A stretch of 5,114 bases of DNA from Thermoplasmata archaeon (lineage in GTDB: Archaea; Thermoplasmatota; Thermoplasmata; SG8-5; JAGLSY01), in contig JAGLSY010000260.1 of the NCBI GenBank assembly GCA_023135545.1, positions 1 through 5,114 of the forward strand, read 5' to 3'. Position numbers and translations under genes: made by a program. A model generated the notes under the pieces. The model was given only the letters and a program-made list of their open reading frames with translations. It was not told the DNA's origin and did not search any database. Shown in pieces: positions 1 through 5,114 of the stretch (position 1 is the first letter of the stretch; each line of letters opens with the position of its first letter).

Positions 1-36
1 GCAGAGGTAAAATCTCTGCGTCCAGTTGTTGTATAA
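1..36 (+). CDS. possible 3' tail of an upstream gene (partial, unidentified)
   Basis: Reading from base 1, the frame is open for 11 codons (AEVKSLRPVVV) and stops at TAA 34-36. The product cannot be identified from 11 residues. The orientation matches prs, and the stop leaves 84 bp before the prs start, a natural spacing for an independent promoter. The support is weak: a run of 11 open codons is expected often by chance, and the same bases form a 6-bp hairpin (1-6 with 14-19). A competing frame on the minus strand is open from ATG 107-109 down to base 1. It would place two divergent starts only 11 bp apart, which leaves no room for promoters, so I prefer the plus-strand tail. Confidence 0.22.
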   Translation, partial: AEVKSLRPVVV

Positions 37-82
37 TGATGTGCTTACGGCGGTATTCCTGTTGGGTGTTGCTTTCCCAACC

Positions 83-90
83 CTTAAATC
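83..90 (+). promoter_or_regulatory. weak TATA-like box for prs
   Basis: The stretch CTTAAATC resembles a degenerate archaeal TATA box. Archaeal transcription normally starts about 25 bp downstream of the box centre, which would be near 110-112 here. That gives a leader of roughly ten bases containing only the Shine-Dalgarno site. It is the best AT-rich candidate in 1-120, but it is far from the strong box seen in front of the next gene, so prs could also be read from an upstream promoter. Confidence 0.35.
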
Positions 91-111
91 CCCCAAATAC
101 TATTACCATAT

Positions 112-118
112 GGTGATC
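112..118 (+). promoter_or_regulatory. Shine-Dalgarno site of prs
   Basis: GGTGATC matches seven consecutive bases of the archaeal anti-Shine-Dalgarno complement (AGGAGGTGATCC). It lies two bases before ATG 121. Because it pairs with the distal part of the 16S tail, this short gap still puts the ATG at a normal distance from the ribosomal core position. The match supports ATG 121 over the upstream ATG at 110, which reads only MVIE before stopping. Confidence 0.6.
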
Positions 119-120
119 GA

Positions 121-969
121 ATGATCGTGGTCGGAGGAACCTGTTCGCAGAAGTTGTCAAATGCCCTTGTCGAGTGCTCTGGATGGAAGATGGCCGGTCT
201 GGAAATCCGGAGATTTCCAGACAGGGAATGCTATGTCAAGATAAACGACAACCTGGACGGGGAGGATGTCGTGCTGGTCCAGAGTTCCTATCCTGATGAT
301 AACATAATCGAGTTATTCCTGCTCCAGGATGCGATCTCCAGGTTTGATACAAACTCACTGACGACCATCGTGCCGTATTTTGGCTATGCCAGACAGGACA
401 AGAGCTTCAAGGAGGGTGAGGCGGTCAGCGCGAGGAACATGGCAAAGCATATCGGATTAATATCTGATAAAATATATACAATTGACATACATAATATTTC
501 CATGATGGATGCCTTTGGCAAGCCAGGCTCCAATCTTTCAGGAATGAGGCAGATTGGGAAATACCTGGCCGCGGAGGGTGTGGATGTCGTGCTTTCTCCG
601 GATGCCGGTTCCAAGTTCAGGGCATCGGTCGCTGCCGAAGCTGCGGGCTGTGGCTGGGATTTCCTGGAGAAGACCAGGATCGACGACTCGACCGTGGAAA
701 TAAAGCCCAAGAACCTTGATGTCGAGGGAAAATGCGTGGCTATTGTCGACGACATAATTGCGACTGGAGGAACCATAATCAAAGCCGCGGAGCAACTCAG
801 GATTCACGGGGCTAAGAGGATTATCGCGGCATGCACCCATGGGCTGTATACCGGTGATGCGATACCCAAATTGGAGGAGGCCTGCGATGTGCTGATTTCC
901 ACGGACACATTGGAGACAAACACATCAAAAATAAGTATGGCCAGTGTAATCAATGAATCACTTATTTAA
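121..969 (+). CDS. prs: ribose-phosphate pyrophosphokinase (PRPP synthetase), archaeal type
   Basis: This cytosolic enzyme transfers pyrophosphate from ATP to ribose 5-phosphate, giving PRPP for purine, pyrimidine, histidine and tryptophan synthesis. The N-terminus MIVVGG is the usual archaeal beginning, and 282 residues matches archaeal enzymes of about 280-290 (bacterial ones are nearer 315). Visible motifs, in order: RFPDRE (31-36) at the ATP-binding loop, PYFGYARQDK (85-94), the metal-binding IDIH with H124 (121-124), SPDAG (159-163) near the ribose-phosphate site, the catalytic flexible-loop pair K184 and R186 in EKTRIDD, and the PRPP-binding loop VDDIIATGGT (209-218). The order is that of two type I phosphoribosyltransferase-like domains. 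All catalytic residues I can place are present. One oddity is Arg35 where the loop normally reads PDGE. The EKTRIDD-TVE segment resembles Thermoplasmatales enzymes as I remember them. The start is supported by GGTGATC at 112-118. Function is nearly certain; oligomeric state and regulation cannot be read from the sequence. Confidence 0.97.
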   Translation: MIVVGGTCSQKLSNALVECSGWKMAGLEIRRFPDRECYVKINDNLDGEDVVLVQSSYPDDNIIELFLLQDAISRFDTNSLTTIVPYFGYARQDKSFKEGEAVSARNMAKHIGLISDKIYTIDIHNISMMDAFGKPGSNLSGMRQIGKYLAAEGVDVVLSPDAGSKFRASVAAEAAGCGWDFLEKTRIDDSTVEIKPKNLDVEGKCVAIVDDIIATGGTIIKAAEQLRIHGAKRIIAACTHGLYTGDAIPKLEEACDVLISTDTLETNTSKISMASVINESLI

Positions 970-1002
970 TAGAGTTTAATTGTTCGAATATTGTACCAAA
1001 CC

Positions 1003-1012
1003 GTATATAAAC
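1003..1012 (+). promoter_or_regulatory. candidate upstream TATA-like box
   Basis: GTATATAAAC, 34 bp after the prs stop, fits an archaeal TATA box. A start about 25 bp downstream would give a leader of roughly 110 bases for the large surface-protein gene. It is the weaker of two candidates in this gap, because a longer box lies 60 bp further on and closer to the gene. It could be a second start site, or simply reflect local AT richness. Confidence 0.35.
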
Positions 1013-1060
1013 AACATCTTTCATAATCCATATCAATTGAGTATAATGTAAAGTCGTTAA

Positions 1061-1080
1061 AAAAGATATATATATAAAAA
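1061..1080 (+). promoter_or_regulatory. main TATA box and BRE-like element of the surface-protein gene
   Basis: An A-rich stretch (possible BRE) runs into GATATATATATAAAAA, a strong archaeal TATA box. The expected start lies about 25 bp downstream, near 1097-1100, giving a leader of about 50 bases. In that leader, CGAGT (1100-1104) and ACTCG (1118-1122) form a 5-bp inverted repeat with a 13-base loop, ending seven bases before the Shine-Dalgarno site. The strong box and strong ribosome site together suggest a highly expressed gene, as is usual for abundant surface proteins. Confidence 0.68.
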
Positions 1081-1128
1081 CAACTTTGCGGGTACAAAAC
1101 GAGTTGAGAATGATTATACTCGCTCACT

Positions 1129-1137
1129 AGGAGGAGG
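1129..1137 (+). promoter_or_regulatory. strong Shine-Dalgarno site of the surface-protein gene
   Basis: AGGAGGAGG contains two overlapping AGGAGG-type cores. The last GGAGG ends ten bases before ATG 1148. The other in-frame ATG (codon 6, position 1163) would be 25 bases away, so this site decides for 1148. Confidence 0.75.
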
Positions 1138-1147
1138 ACGTGAGAAT

Positions 1148-4100
1148 ATGAAAAACGAAATTATGAAAGGAGCTAGCATTTTGACAGTAGTACTGATGAT
1201 TAGTATGGTCTTTACACCGCTAGCCACCGCAGCGCCTATACTGCCACACAACAGATGGGGAGACACAATCCCAATAAATAATGATTATGTATATGCGTTC
1301 ATTAACGGTGTGCAGTATGGTGGTAATGCGACACAGGCCGCTGGTTTATTCAGCATCGACGTCATGGGCGACGATGTTTTACTGCCGGACTTTAAGAGCG
1401 GCGGTATAAATGGCGATACTATCCAGTATGTAAAAAGCGCGAACGCAAACGGTGGTCTCAGAGACGGAGCCGGAGATATATTCTACACAGAAACAGGAAT
1501 CTTTTCTTCAGGATCCACCAACCCCAACGCAGACCTGAATGAAGTGGGAACTTCGCCAGACCTGTTGAAGATCAACATGGTATCAGTGGATTCCGACCTG
1601 ACCGGTGTAACAGACTACATTGTTCTGTACAATCCGACGGGATTAGCAGTGGATGCAACCGCCTTCGAGATAGTGATTGACGGAGCTGTCAACGCTATAG
1701 ACATAGGCGACCTGGTTGCCGGTCTCTACGACTGGAACCTCATGAGCATCCCACCTGCCGGATATCTGGCACTGGACATGGGAGCACTCGTCAACACAGA
1801 TGGTTACATCATGTTGCAGGAGACAGCAGCACCCAAATTCATTGTTGACAGGGTAGAGTACTGGGATCTCGCAATAGCATTCAACTCGCCTGACGACACG
1901 ATAATGGGAGATGCCACTGCACCAGCCAACGGCCAGGAAATCTTCAGGAACACACCTGGGGAGGACACCAACGAGTGTGACGATGACTTCAACACACAGG
2001 TCAACTGGCTGCCAATCGACACAACCGCACCAACATCAGCCGTTGACGCAATTGCCCCGTACTGGTATAACACCAGCCCATTGGCAATAACCGCAACAGC
2101 AGACGATATACCTCTTGAGAGCGGAATTGACTATGTCGAACTTTGGTACAGCCACGAAGGAGGAGGAGATGTCCTATTCGGAACCGACAGTGATGGATTC
2201 CCATACACATGGGACTTCGACTTCACTGTTGACGGAGAAGGAGGTTACGAGTTCTACTCGATAGCAGTGGATATTGCAACCAACTCTGAGGTATTCACTG
2301 TATACGACACAACTGCCGGATATGACGCAACCATCCCGGCCGCAGGTGCAGGAGCCGACATGTTGCTAAACATCGCAACACAGAAGACTGACGCAACAGC
2401 GACCGATGCCCTATCTGGTGTTTTCACAACAGTTTGGACATACGACCCAGGTGTAATCTGCTCGAACGACAACATTTTGGACCCGTCATTCAGCGCATCT
2501 GGTGATGGCACATACACAGTGACACTGACCGTAACTGACAACGCAGGAAACATCGATACAGACACATTCCAGCTGACATGGGACGGAACACCACCAGAGG
2601 TTACAACAACTGTACCGCTGGACGAAGCAATTGATGTTGTAATAGCTTCTGCGGTCTATGTAATTCAGTTCAACGAGCCAATGGACACAAGCATTGATGA
2701 AGATGCTGCAATAACCGATGATCTGCCAGGAGCAGGAACATGGGCTTTTGATGGAACCGGAATGTGGTGCAACAAGACCTACGATGTCCTGGCAAACGAT
2801 TTTGAATACACTATTGACATATCAACAGGCGGATTCGAGGATATAGCCGGAAACGCACTCATTCCGGGTGCATACGACTGGACCTTTAACTTCACGACTA
2901 TCCCAGCAGCACTGAGACAGGCCTGGGTAACTGACCCGACAAACGACCCTGCATGGACAAACGTAGCTGCAGTCACCATTCTGTATGGTGAGATCAACGA
3001 CCCGACCGTGGTTGAACTCTACTACACATTGAACACAGCAGCACCATACTCATGGACCTGGTTCGGCACAGAGACCCCGACCAACGGAGCCTTCAACTGG
3101 GCATGTACACTGGACGGCGCATACGGATGGTTCGCACAGGCCGAAGATGAGGCAGCACCGGTTGACGGTGTGGATGTCCCTGAGGTAGCAGCTTACCAGT
3201 ATGACGCAACAGATCCGACATCTTCGGTTGACGCACTGGCCGCATGGTACACAACAAGCCCGACAGCAATGACTGCAACATCCAACGATGCCATGAGCGG
3301 TATTGCCTCGGTTATCTTGGAATACAGCTACGAGGGCGGCGCATGGACTCCAGGACCTTGGAGCTTCAACTGGCCAAGCGGTCAGGGCAACTATGAGTTC
3401 CGCTCAATAGCCACCGACAACGCAGGAAACGTAGAGGTAGCACCTGGCACACCAGATCAGACAGCCGGATACGACTTCCAAGCACCGACGACAAGTGTTA
3501 ACGCACTTCCCGCAGCATGGAACTCAGCCGCAAACTTGCTCATAAACGCAACTGGAGTAGACAACGGCCCATCTGGAATGGCTTCAATGGAGTTGTTCTA
3601 TCAGATCGATGCCGGTGGATATGTGTCCTTTGGCTCAATCGCATGGCCCGCAGTTCAATGGGACTTCATCTGGGGCGTTGACGGAACCTATGACTTCTAC
3701 TCCATCGGAACAGATGTCGCAGGAAATGTTGAGGTATTCACAGTAATAGACCAGACGGTTGTTAAGACTACCGGATTTGCGAAGTTCGCAGCAGCAACCG
3801 GATTGGTCATTGCCAAGAACGGTGCAGATGACCTGGACCTGACATGGACAAACCCAACAGCATCAGACTTCTGGGACATTTACCAAAGTTCTGACAAATA
3901 CAATGTGGTATTACCAGGAAACCTGATTGCAACTGTACCAGACGGAACTGGAACATACACAAATCTAACTGCACAGAGTGATGGATACAACTGGTTCTAC
4001 CTGGTCATCGGACGAGGAAGCGATGCATCTGAATCAGGCTACTCAACGATGGTTTACAAGATTGTGAACACGCTTTACTCAAACGACCCAGCTAGTGGTG

Positions 4101-4786
4101 TACCGAACGTTAATTTCGTATCTCTGCCATGGGACACATCCTACTACCCGAACTCTTTCTCAATCATCGCAGACATTGAGGGAAGCACTGCAGCAACAGG
4201 AAACGGGGTACCGTGGAACATAACAGCCGTACAGAGATGGGCCGCAACATCTTATGGATTTGCTTCCACATCTTCATACTCACCAGGACCATTCCCCCCA
4301 GAGGGCTGGACGAACAGCTTCGATATATTCCCAGGTGACGGAATAGCTCTGACACTGACAGACCATGGAGCACCATACCCATCTACATGGGACTGGGTAA
4401 TGATCGGCTCGGATGTCGTAGATACGTTCACGCTGTACTCAAACGACCCAGCTAGTGGTGTGCCAAATGTTAACTTTGTAAGTATTCCGATAACTGCTGA
4501 TTATCCGGATTCTTTCTCTATCATCGCAGATATTGAGGGAAGCACTGCAGCAACAGGAAACGGCGTACCGTGGAACATAACAGCCGTACAGAGATGGGAC
4601 GCAACATCTTATGGATTTGCTTCCACATCTTCATACTCACCAGGACCATTCCCCCCAGAGGGCTGGACGAACAACTACGTATTAAACCCAGGCGACGGAA
4701 TAGCTCTGACACTGACAGACCATGGAGCACCATACCCATCTACATGGGACTGGACCATTTCCTTGATAACACCAGTGGTACCGTAA
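1148..4786 (+). CDS. large exported multidomain Ig-like surface protein, function unknown
   Basis: This 1212-residue protein is exported and probably sits on or near the cell surface; no enzymatic motif is visible. Residues 1-28 form a Sec signal peptide (basic start, hydrophobic 11-22, likely cut after ATA at 28). Residues 30-135 are beta-rich and unassigned. Residues 138-290 resemble a lamin-tail domain (DYIVLYNPTG, IPPAGYLALD, then FRNTPGEDTNECDDDF). Residues 291-393, 687-776 and 777-872 are clear copies of one Ig-like unit with a TSxVDA start and a Y(E/D)FxSI...AGN(V)E end; 586-686 is a divergent fourth. Between them lie a PKD-like domain (394-478, DGTYTVTLTVTDNAGN) and an SbsA-type Ig domain (479-585, IQFNEPMD, DIAGN). 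Residues 876-975 look fibronectin III-like. Two near-identical repeats fill 976-1095 and 1096-1212. There is no C-terminal membrane helix or recognisable sorting signal. The mature part has only 11 Lys and 9 Arg, and eight N-X-S/T sequons. Adhesin, sheath or S-layer-associated roles are possible but unproven. Confidence 0.9.
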   Translation: MKNEIMKGASILTVVLMISMVFTPLATAAPILPHNRWGDTIPINNDYVYAFINGVQYGGNATQAAGLFSIDVMGDDVLLPDFKSGGINGDTIQYVKSANANGGLRDGAGDIFYTETGIFSSGSTNPNADLNEVGTSPDLLKINMVSVDSDLTGVTDYIVLYNPTGLAVDATAFEIVIDGAVNAIDIGDLVAGLYDWNLMSIPPAGYLALDMGALVNTDGYIMLQETAAPKFIVDRVEYWDLAIAFNSPDDTIMGDATAPANGQEIFRNTPGEDTNECDDDFNTQVNWLPIDTTAPTSAVDAIAPYWYNTSPLAITATADDIPLESGIDYVELWYSHEGGGDVLFGTDSDGFPYTWDFDFTVDGEGGYEFYSIAVDIATNSEVFTVYDTTAGYDATIPAAGAGADMLLNIATQKTDATATDALSGVFTTVWTYDPGVICSNDNILDPSFSASGDGTYTVTLTVTDNAGNIDTDTFQLTWDGTPPEVTTTVPLDEAIDVVIASAVYVIQFNEPMDTSIDEDAAITDDLPGAGTWAFDGTGMWCNKTYDVLANDFEYTIDISTGGFEDIAGNALIPGAYDWTFNFTTIPAALRQAWVTDPTNDPAWTNVAAVTILYGEINDPTVVELYYTLNTAAPYSWTWFGTETPTNGAFNWACTLDGAYGWFAQAEDEAAPVDGVDVPEVAAYQYDATDPTSSVDALAAWYTTSPTAMTATSNDAMSGIASVILEYSYEGGAWTPGPWSFNWPSGQGNYEFRSIATDNAGNVEVAPGTPDQTAGYDFQAPTTSVNALPAAWNSAANLLINATGVDNGPSGMASMELFYQIDAGGYVSFGSIAWPAVQWDFIWGVDGTYDFYSIGTDVAGNVEVFTVIDQTVVKTTGFAKFAAATGLVIAKNGADDLDLTWTNPTASDFWDIYQSSDKYNVVLPGNLIATVPDGTGTYTNLTAQSDGYNWFYLVIGRGSDASESGYSTMVYKIVNTLYSNDPASGVPNVNFVSLPWDTSYYPNSFSIIADIEGSTAATGNGVPWNITAVQRWAATSYGFASTSSYSPGPFPPEGWTNSFDIFPGDGIALTLTDHGAPYPSTWDWVMIGSDVVDTFTLYSNDPASGVPNVNFVSIPITADYPDSFSIIADIEGSTAATGNGVPWNITAVQRWDATSYGFASTSSYSPGPFPPEGWTNNYVLNPGDGIALTLTDHGAPYPSTWDWTISLITPVVP
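4073..4786 (+). repeat. tandem C-terminal repeat (two copies of about 120 codons)
   Basis: Copy 1 starts at 4073 and copy 2 at 4433, both with LYSNDPASGVPNVNFV. The offset is 360 bases at the start and 357 further in, so one codon was gained or lost between them. Base-by-base comparison gives 140 of 142 identical for 4175-4316 against 4532-4673, and 66 of 67 for 4330-4396 against 4687-4753. Each copy has a WNIT sequon, an aromatic SSYSPGPFPPEGW stretch, a PGDGIALTL motif and a closing STWDW. The pattern Nxxs(I/L)P...W...PGDG resembles C-terminal modules I know from other archaeal secreted proteins, but I cannot name the family. Copy 2 ends the protein 11 residues after STWDW's first Trp (WDWTISLITPVVP). 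Confidence 0.93.
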
Positions 4787-4797
4787 GCAAAGCAATA

Positions 4798-4829
4798 GAG
4801 AGGGAGCACAATCGCTCCCTCTCCCTTTT
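4798..4829 (+). terminator. hairpin plus T-tract terminator after the surface-protein gene
   Basis: GAGAGGGAGC (4798-4807) pairs perfectly with GCTCCCTCTC (4814-4823) around a 6-base loop, giving a 10-bp GC-rich stem. CC and TTTT follow, with further T-rich sequence in 4831-4836. The stem begins 11 bases after the stop codon. Archaeal termination depends mainly on T tracts; a stem this strong may also protect the mRNA 3' end. It marks the surface-protein gene as the end of a transcription unit. Confidence 0.8.
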
Positions 4830-4837
4830 ACTATTTA

Positions 4838-4848
4838 GAATATAAATA
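4838..4848 (+). promoter_or_regulatory. candidate TATA box of the downstream gene
   Basis: The stretch AATATAAATA directly follows the terminator and fits an archaeal TATA box. A start about 25 bp later, near 4868-4870, would give the third gene a long purine-rich leader of about 200 bases. A second AT-rich candidate, ATAATATATC at 4939-4948, would give a leader of about 105 bases. The sequence alone does not decide between them. Confidence 0.35.
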
Positions 4849-4870
4849 TGAGATAAAATTTAAGACATAA

Positions 4871-5068
4871 GTCAGGGAGGCAGAAAAGAGGGAGGCAAGC
4901 CAGGATATTGGCACAGATAGAATCACATTCATCAATTCATAATATATCACGAGTATTAAATCAAGAAAAAACAGAGGGAGGCGAAAAGAGTAAAACCAAA
5001 AATAGAGAAGAAAGAAAAATAATAGAGGAGAAAGCAAAAGATATAGAAGAAAGAAAATAAATTAGGAG
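4871..5068 (+). other. purine-rich spacer with repeated GGGAGGC motif
   Basis: GGGAGGC occurs at 4875-4881, 4890-4896 and 4976-4982. Two of these extend into near-identical longer copies, GGGAGGCAGAAAAGAG (4875-4890) and GGGAGGCGAAAAGAG (4976-4990). From 4971 to 5070 I count only 15 pyrimidines in 100 bases. The stretch is probably the 5' leader of the third gene. No ATG- or GTG-started plus-strand gene is present in it. A plus frame open from 4857 to 5060 could start only at TTG 4908, and a hydrophobic minus-strand frame (4831-5037) is best explained as the mirror of the purine bias. Confidence 0.55.
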
Positions 5069-5077
5069 ATGAAAAAT

Positions 5078-5114
5078 ATGATAAATAAAAGAAAAATATT
5101 AGCGACCTTTATGG
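5078..5114 (+). CDS. start of a probable exported protein (partial, cut by window end)
   Basis: Only the first 12 codons are visible (MINKRKILATFM). A basic stretch, NKRK, leads into what looks like the beginning of a hydrophobic segment, as in a Sec signal peptide or an N-terminal membrane anchor. AGGAG at 5064-5068 lies nine bases before ATG 5078, a normal Shine-Dalgarno spacing. An in-frame ATG at 5069 (adding MKN) touches AGGAG directly and is therefore the less likely start. The gene lies in the same direction as the surface-protein gene, beyond that gene's terminator. It may encode another surface or secreted protein, but no domain is visible and the function is unknown. Confidence 0.6.
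   Translation, partial: MINKRKILATFM

Noticed and set aside
1..100. tRNA, 5S rRNA or C/D-box RNA in the 5' part of the window
   Set aside because: There is no T-arm GTTCRA motif or cloverleaf. The GGCGG segment does not continue like 5S rRNA. One ATGATG stretch resembles a C box but no matching D box is placed for it.
1..109. Minus-strand frame open from ATG 107-109 to base 1 (begins MVIVFGGFKGWES), as a divergent gene
   Set aside because: It would start 11 bp from the prs start, with no Shine-Dalgarno and no TATA box on its strand within the expected distance. An open run of 36 codons is not rare by chance. The true answer depends on sequence left of the window.
384..840. Minus-strand open frames inside prs
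   Set aside because: They lie wholly within a clearly conserved gene, lack ribosome sites, and read as low-complexity Ser, Pro and Leu typical of antisense shadows.
993..1102. Direct repeat GTACCAAACCG (993) and GTACAAAACGA (1092) as a regulator site pair
   Set aside because: The match is imperfect and short in an AT-rich gap, and one copy lies beside the prs end rather than near a promoter element.
4164..4739. Two similar 72-residue minus-strand frames (4164-4382 and 4521-4739)
   Set aside because: Their similarity comes only from the tandem repeat of the large gene on the other strand. They are not an independent gene pair.
4570..4845. Plus-strand 91-residue frame overlapping the end of the large gene and the terminator
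   Set aside because: It is out of frame inside the second repeat, lacks its own ribosome site, and reads through the terminator hairpin.
4831..5037. Minus-strand 68-residue hydrophobic frame, as a small membrane protein
   Set aside because: Its Leu, Phe and Ser content is what the complement of a purine-rich strand gives, it begins without a clear Shine-Dalgarno, and it would oppose the likely leader of the third gene.

Overview
The window looks archaeal, most likely euryarchaeal and closest in style to Thermoplasmatota. The reasons are a short archaeal-type PRPP synthetase (282 aa), TATA-like boxes upstream of the genes, Shine-Dalgarno sites matching the archaeal 16S tail (GGTGATC, AGGAGG), and a very large exported protein built from Ig-like beta-sandwich units. 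The lineage is an inference from protein style, not from a marker gene.

Layout. Positions 1-120 hold a possible 3' tail of an upstream gene (stop at 34-36), two short hairpins, and a weak TATA-like box plus a Shine-Dalgarno site for the next gene. Positions 121-969 encode PRPP synthetase (prs). The 178 bp gap at 970-1147 carries two TATA-like boxes and a strong Shine-Dalgarno. Positions 1148-4786 encode a 1212-residue exported protein: signal peptide, N-terminal beta-rich region with a lamin-tail-like domain, four related Ig-like units interrupted by a PKD-like and an SbsA-type Ig domain, a fibronectin III-like domain, and two near-identical C-terminal repeats of about 120 residues. A perfect 10-bp hairpin with a T tract follows at 4798-4829. 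Positions 4830-5077 are an AT-rich, strongly purine-biased spacer with a repeated GGGAGGC motif. At 5078 (or 5069) a third gene starts with a basic, signal-peptide-like N-terminus and runs off the window.

How the parts relate. The three genes point the same way, but prs and the large gene appear to be separate transcription units: each has its own promoter signals, and the large gene is closed by its own hairpin. Nothing ties prs (cytosolic nucleotide and amino acid precursor synthesis) to the cell-surface protein. The large gene and the truncated third gene may both be exported, so this could be the edge of a surface or secreted protein cluster. The most notable signal is the C-terminal tandem repeat. 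It is a mosaic of almost identical DNA blocks, one block that differs only by synonymous changes, and short islands where every codon differs. That pattern suggests intragenic gene conversion. I found no mobile element, CRISPR array, or rRNA or tRNA gene.
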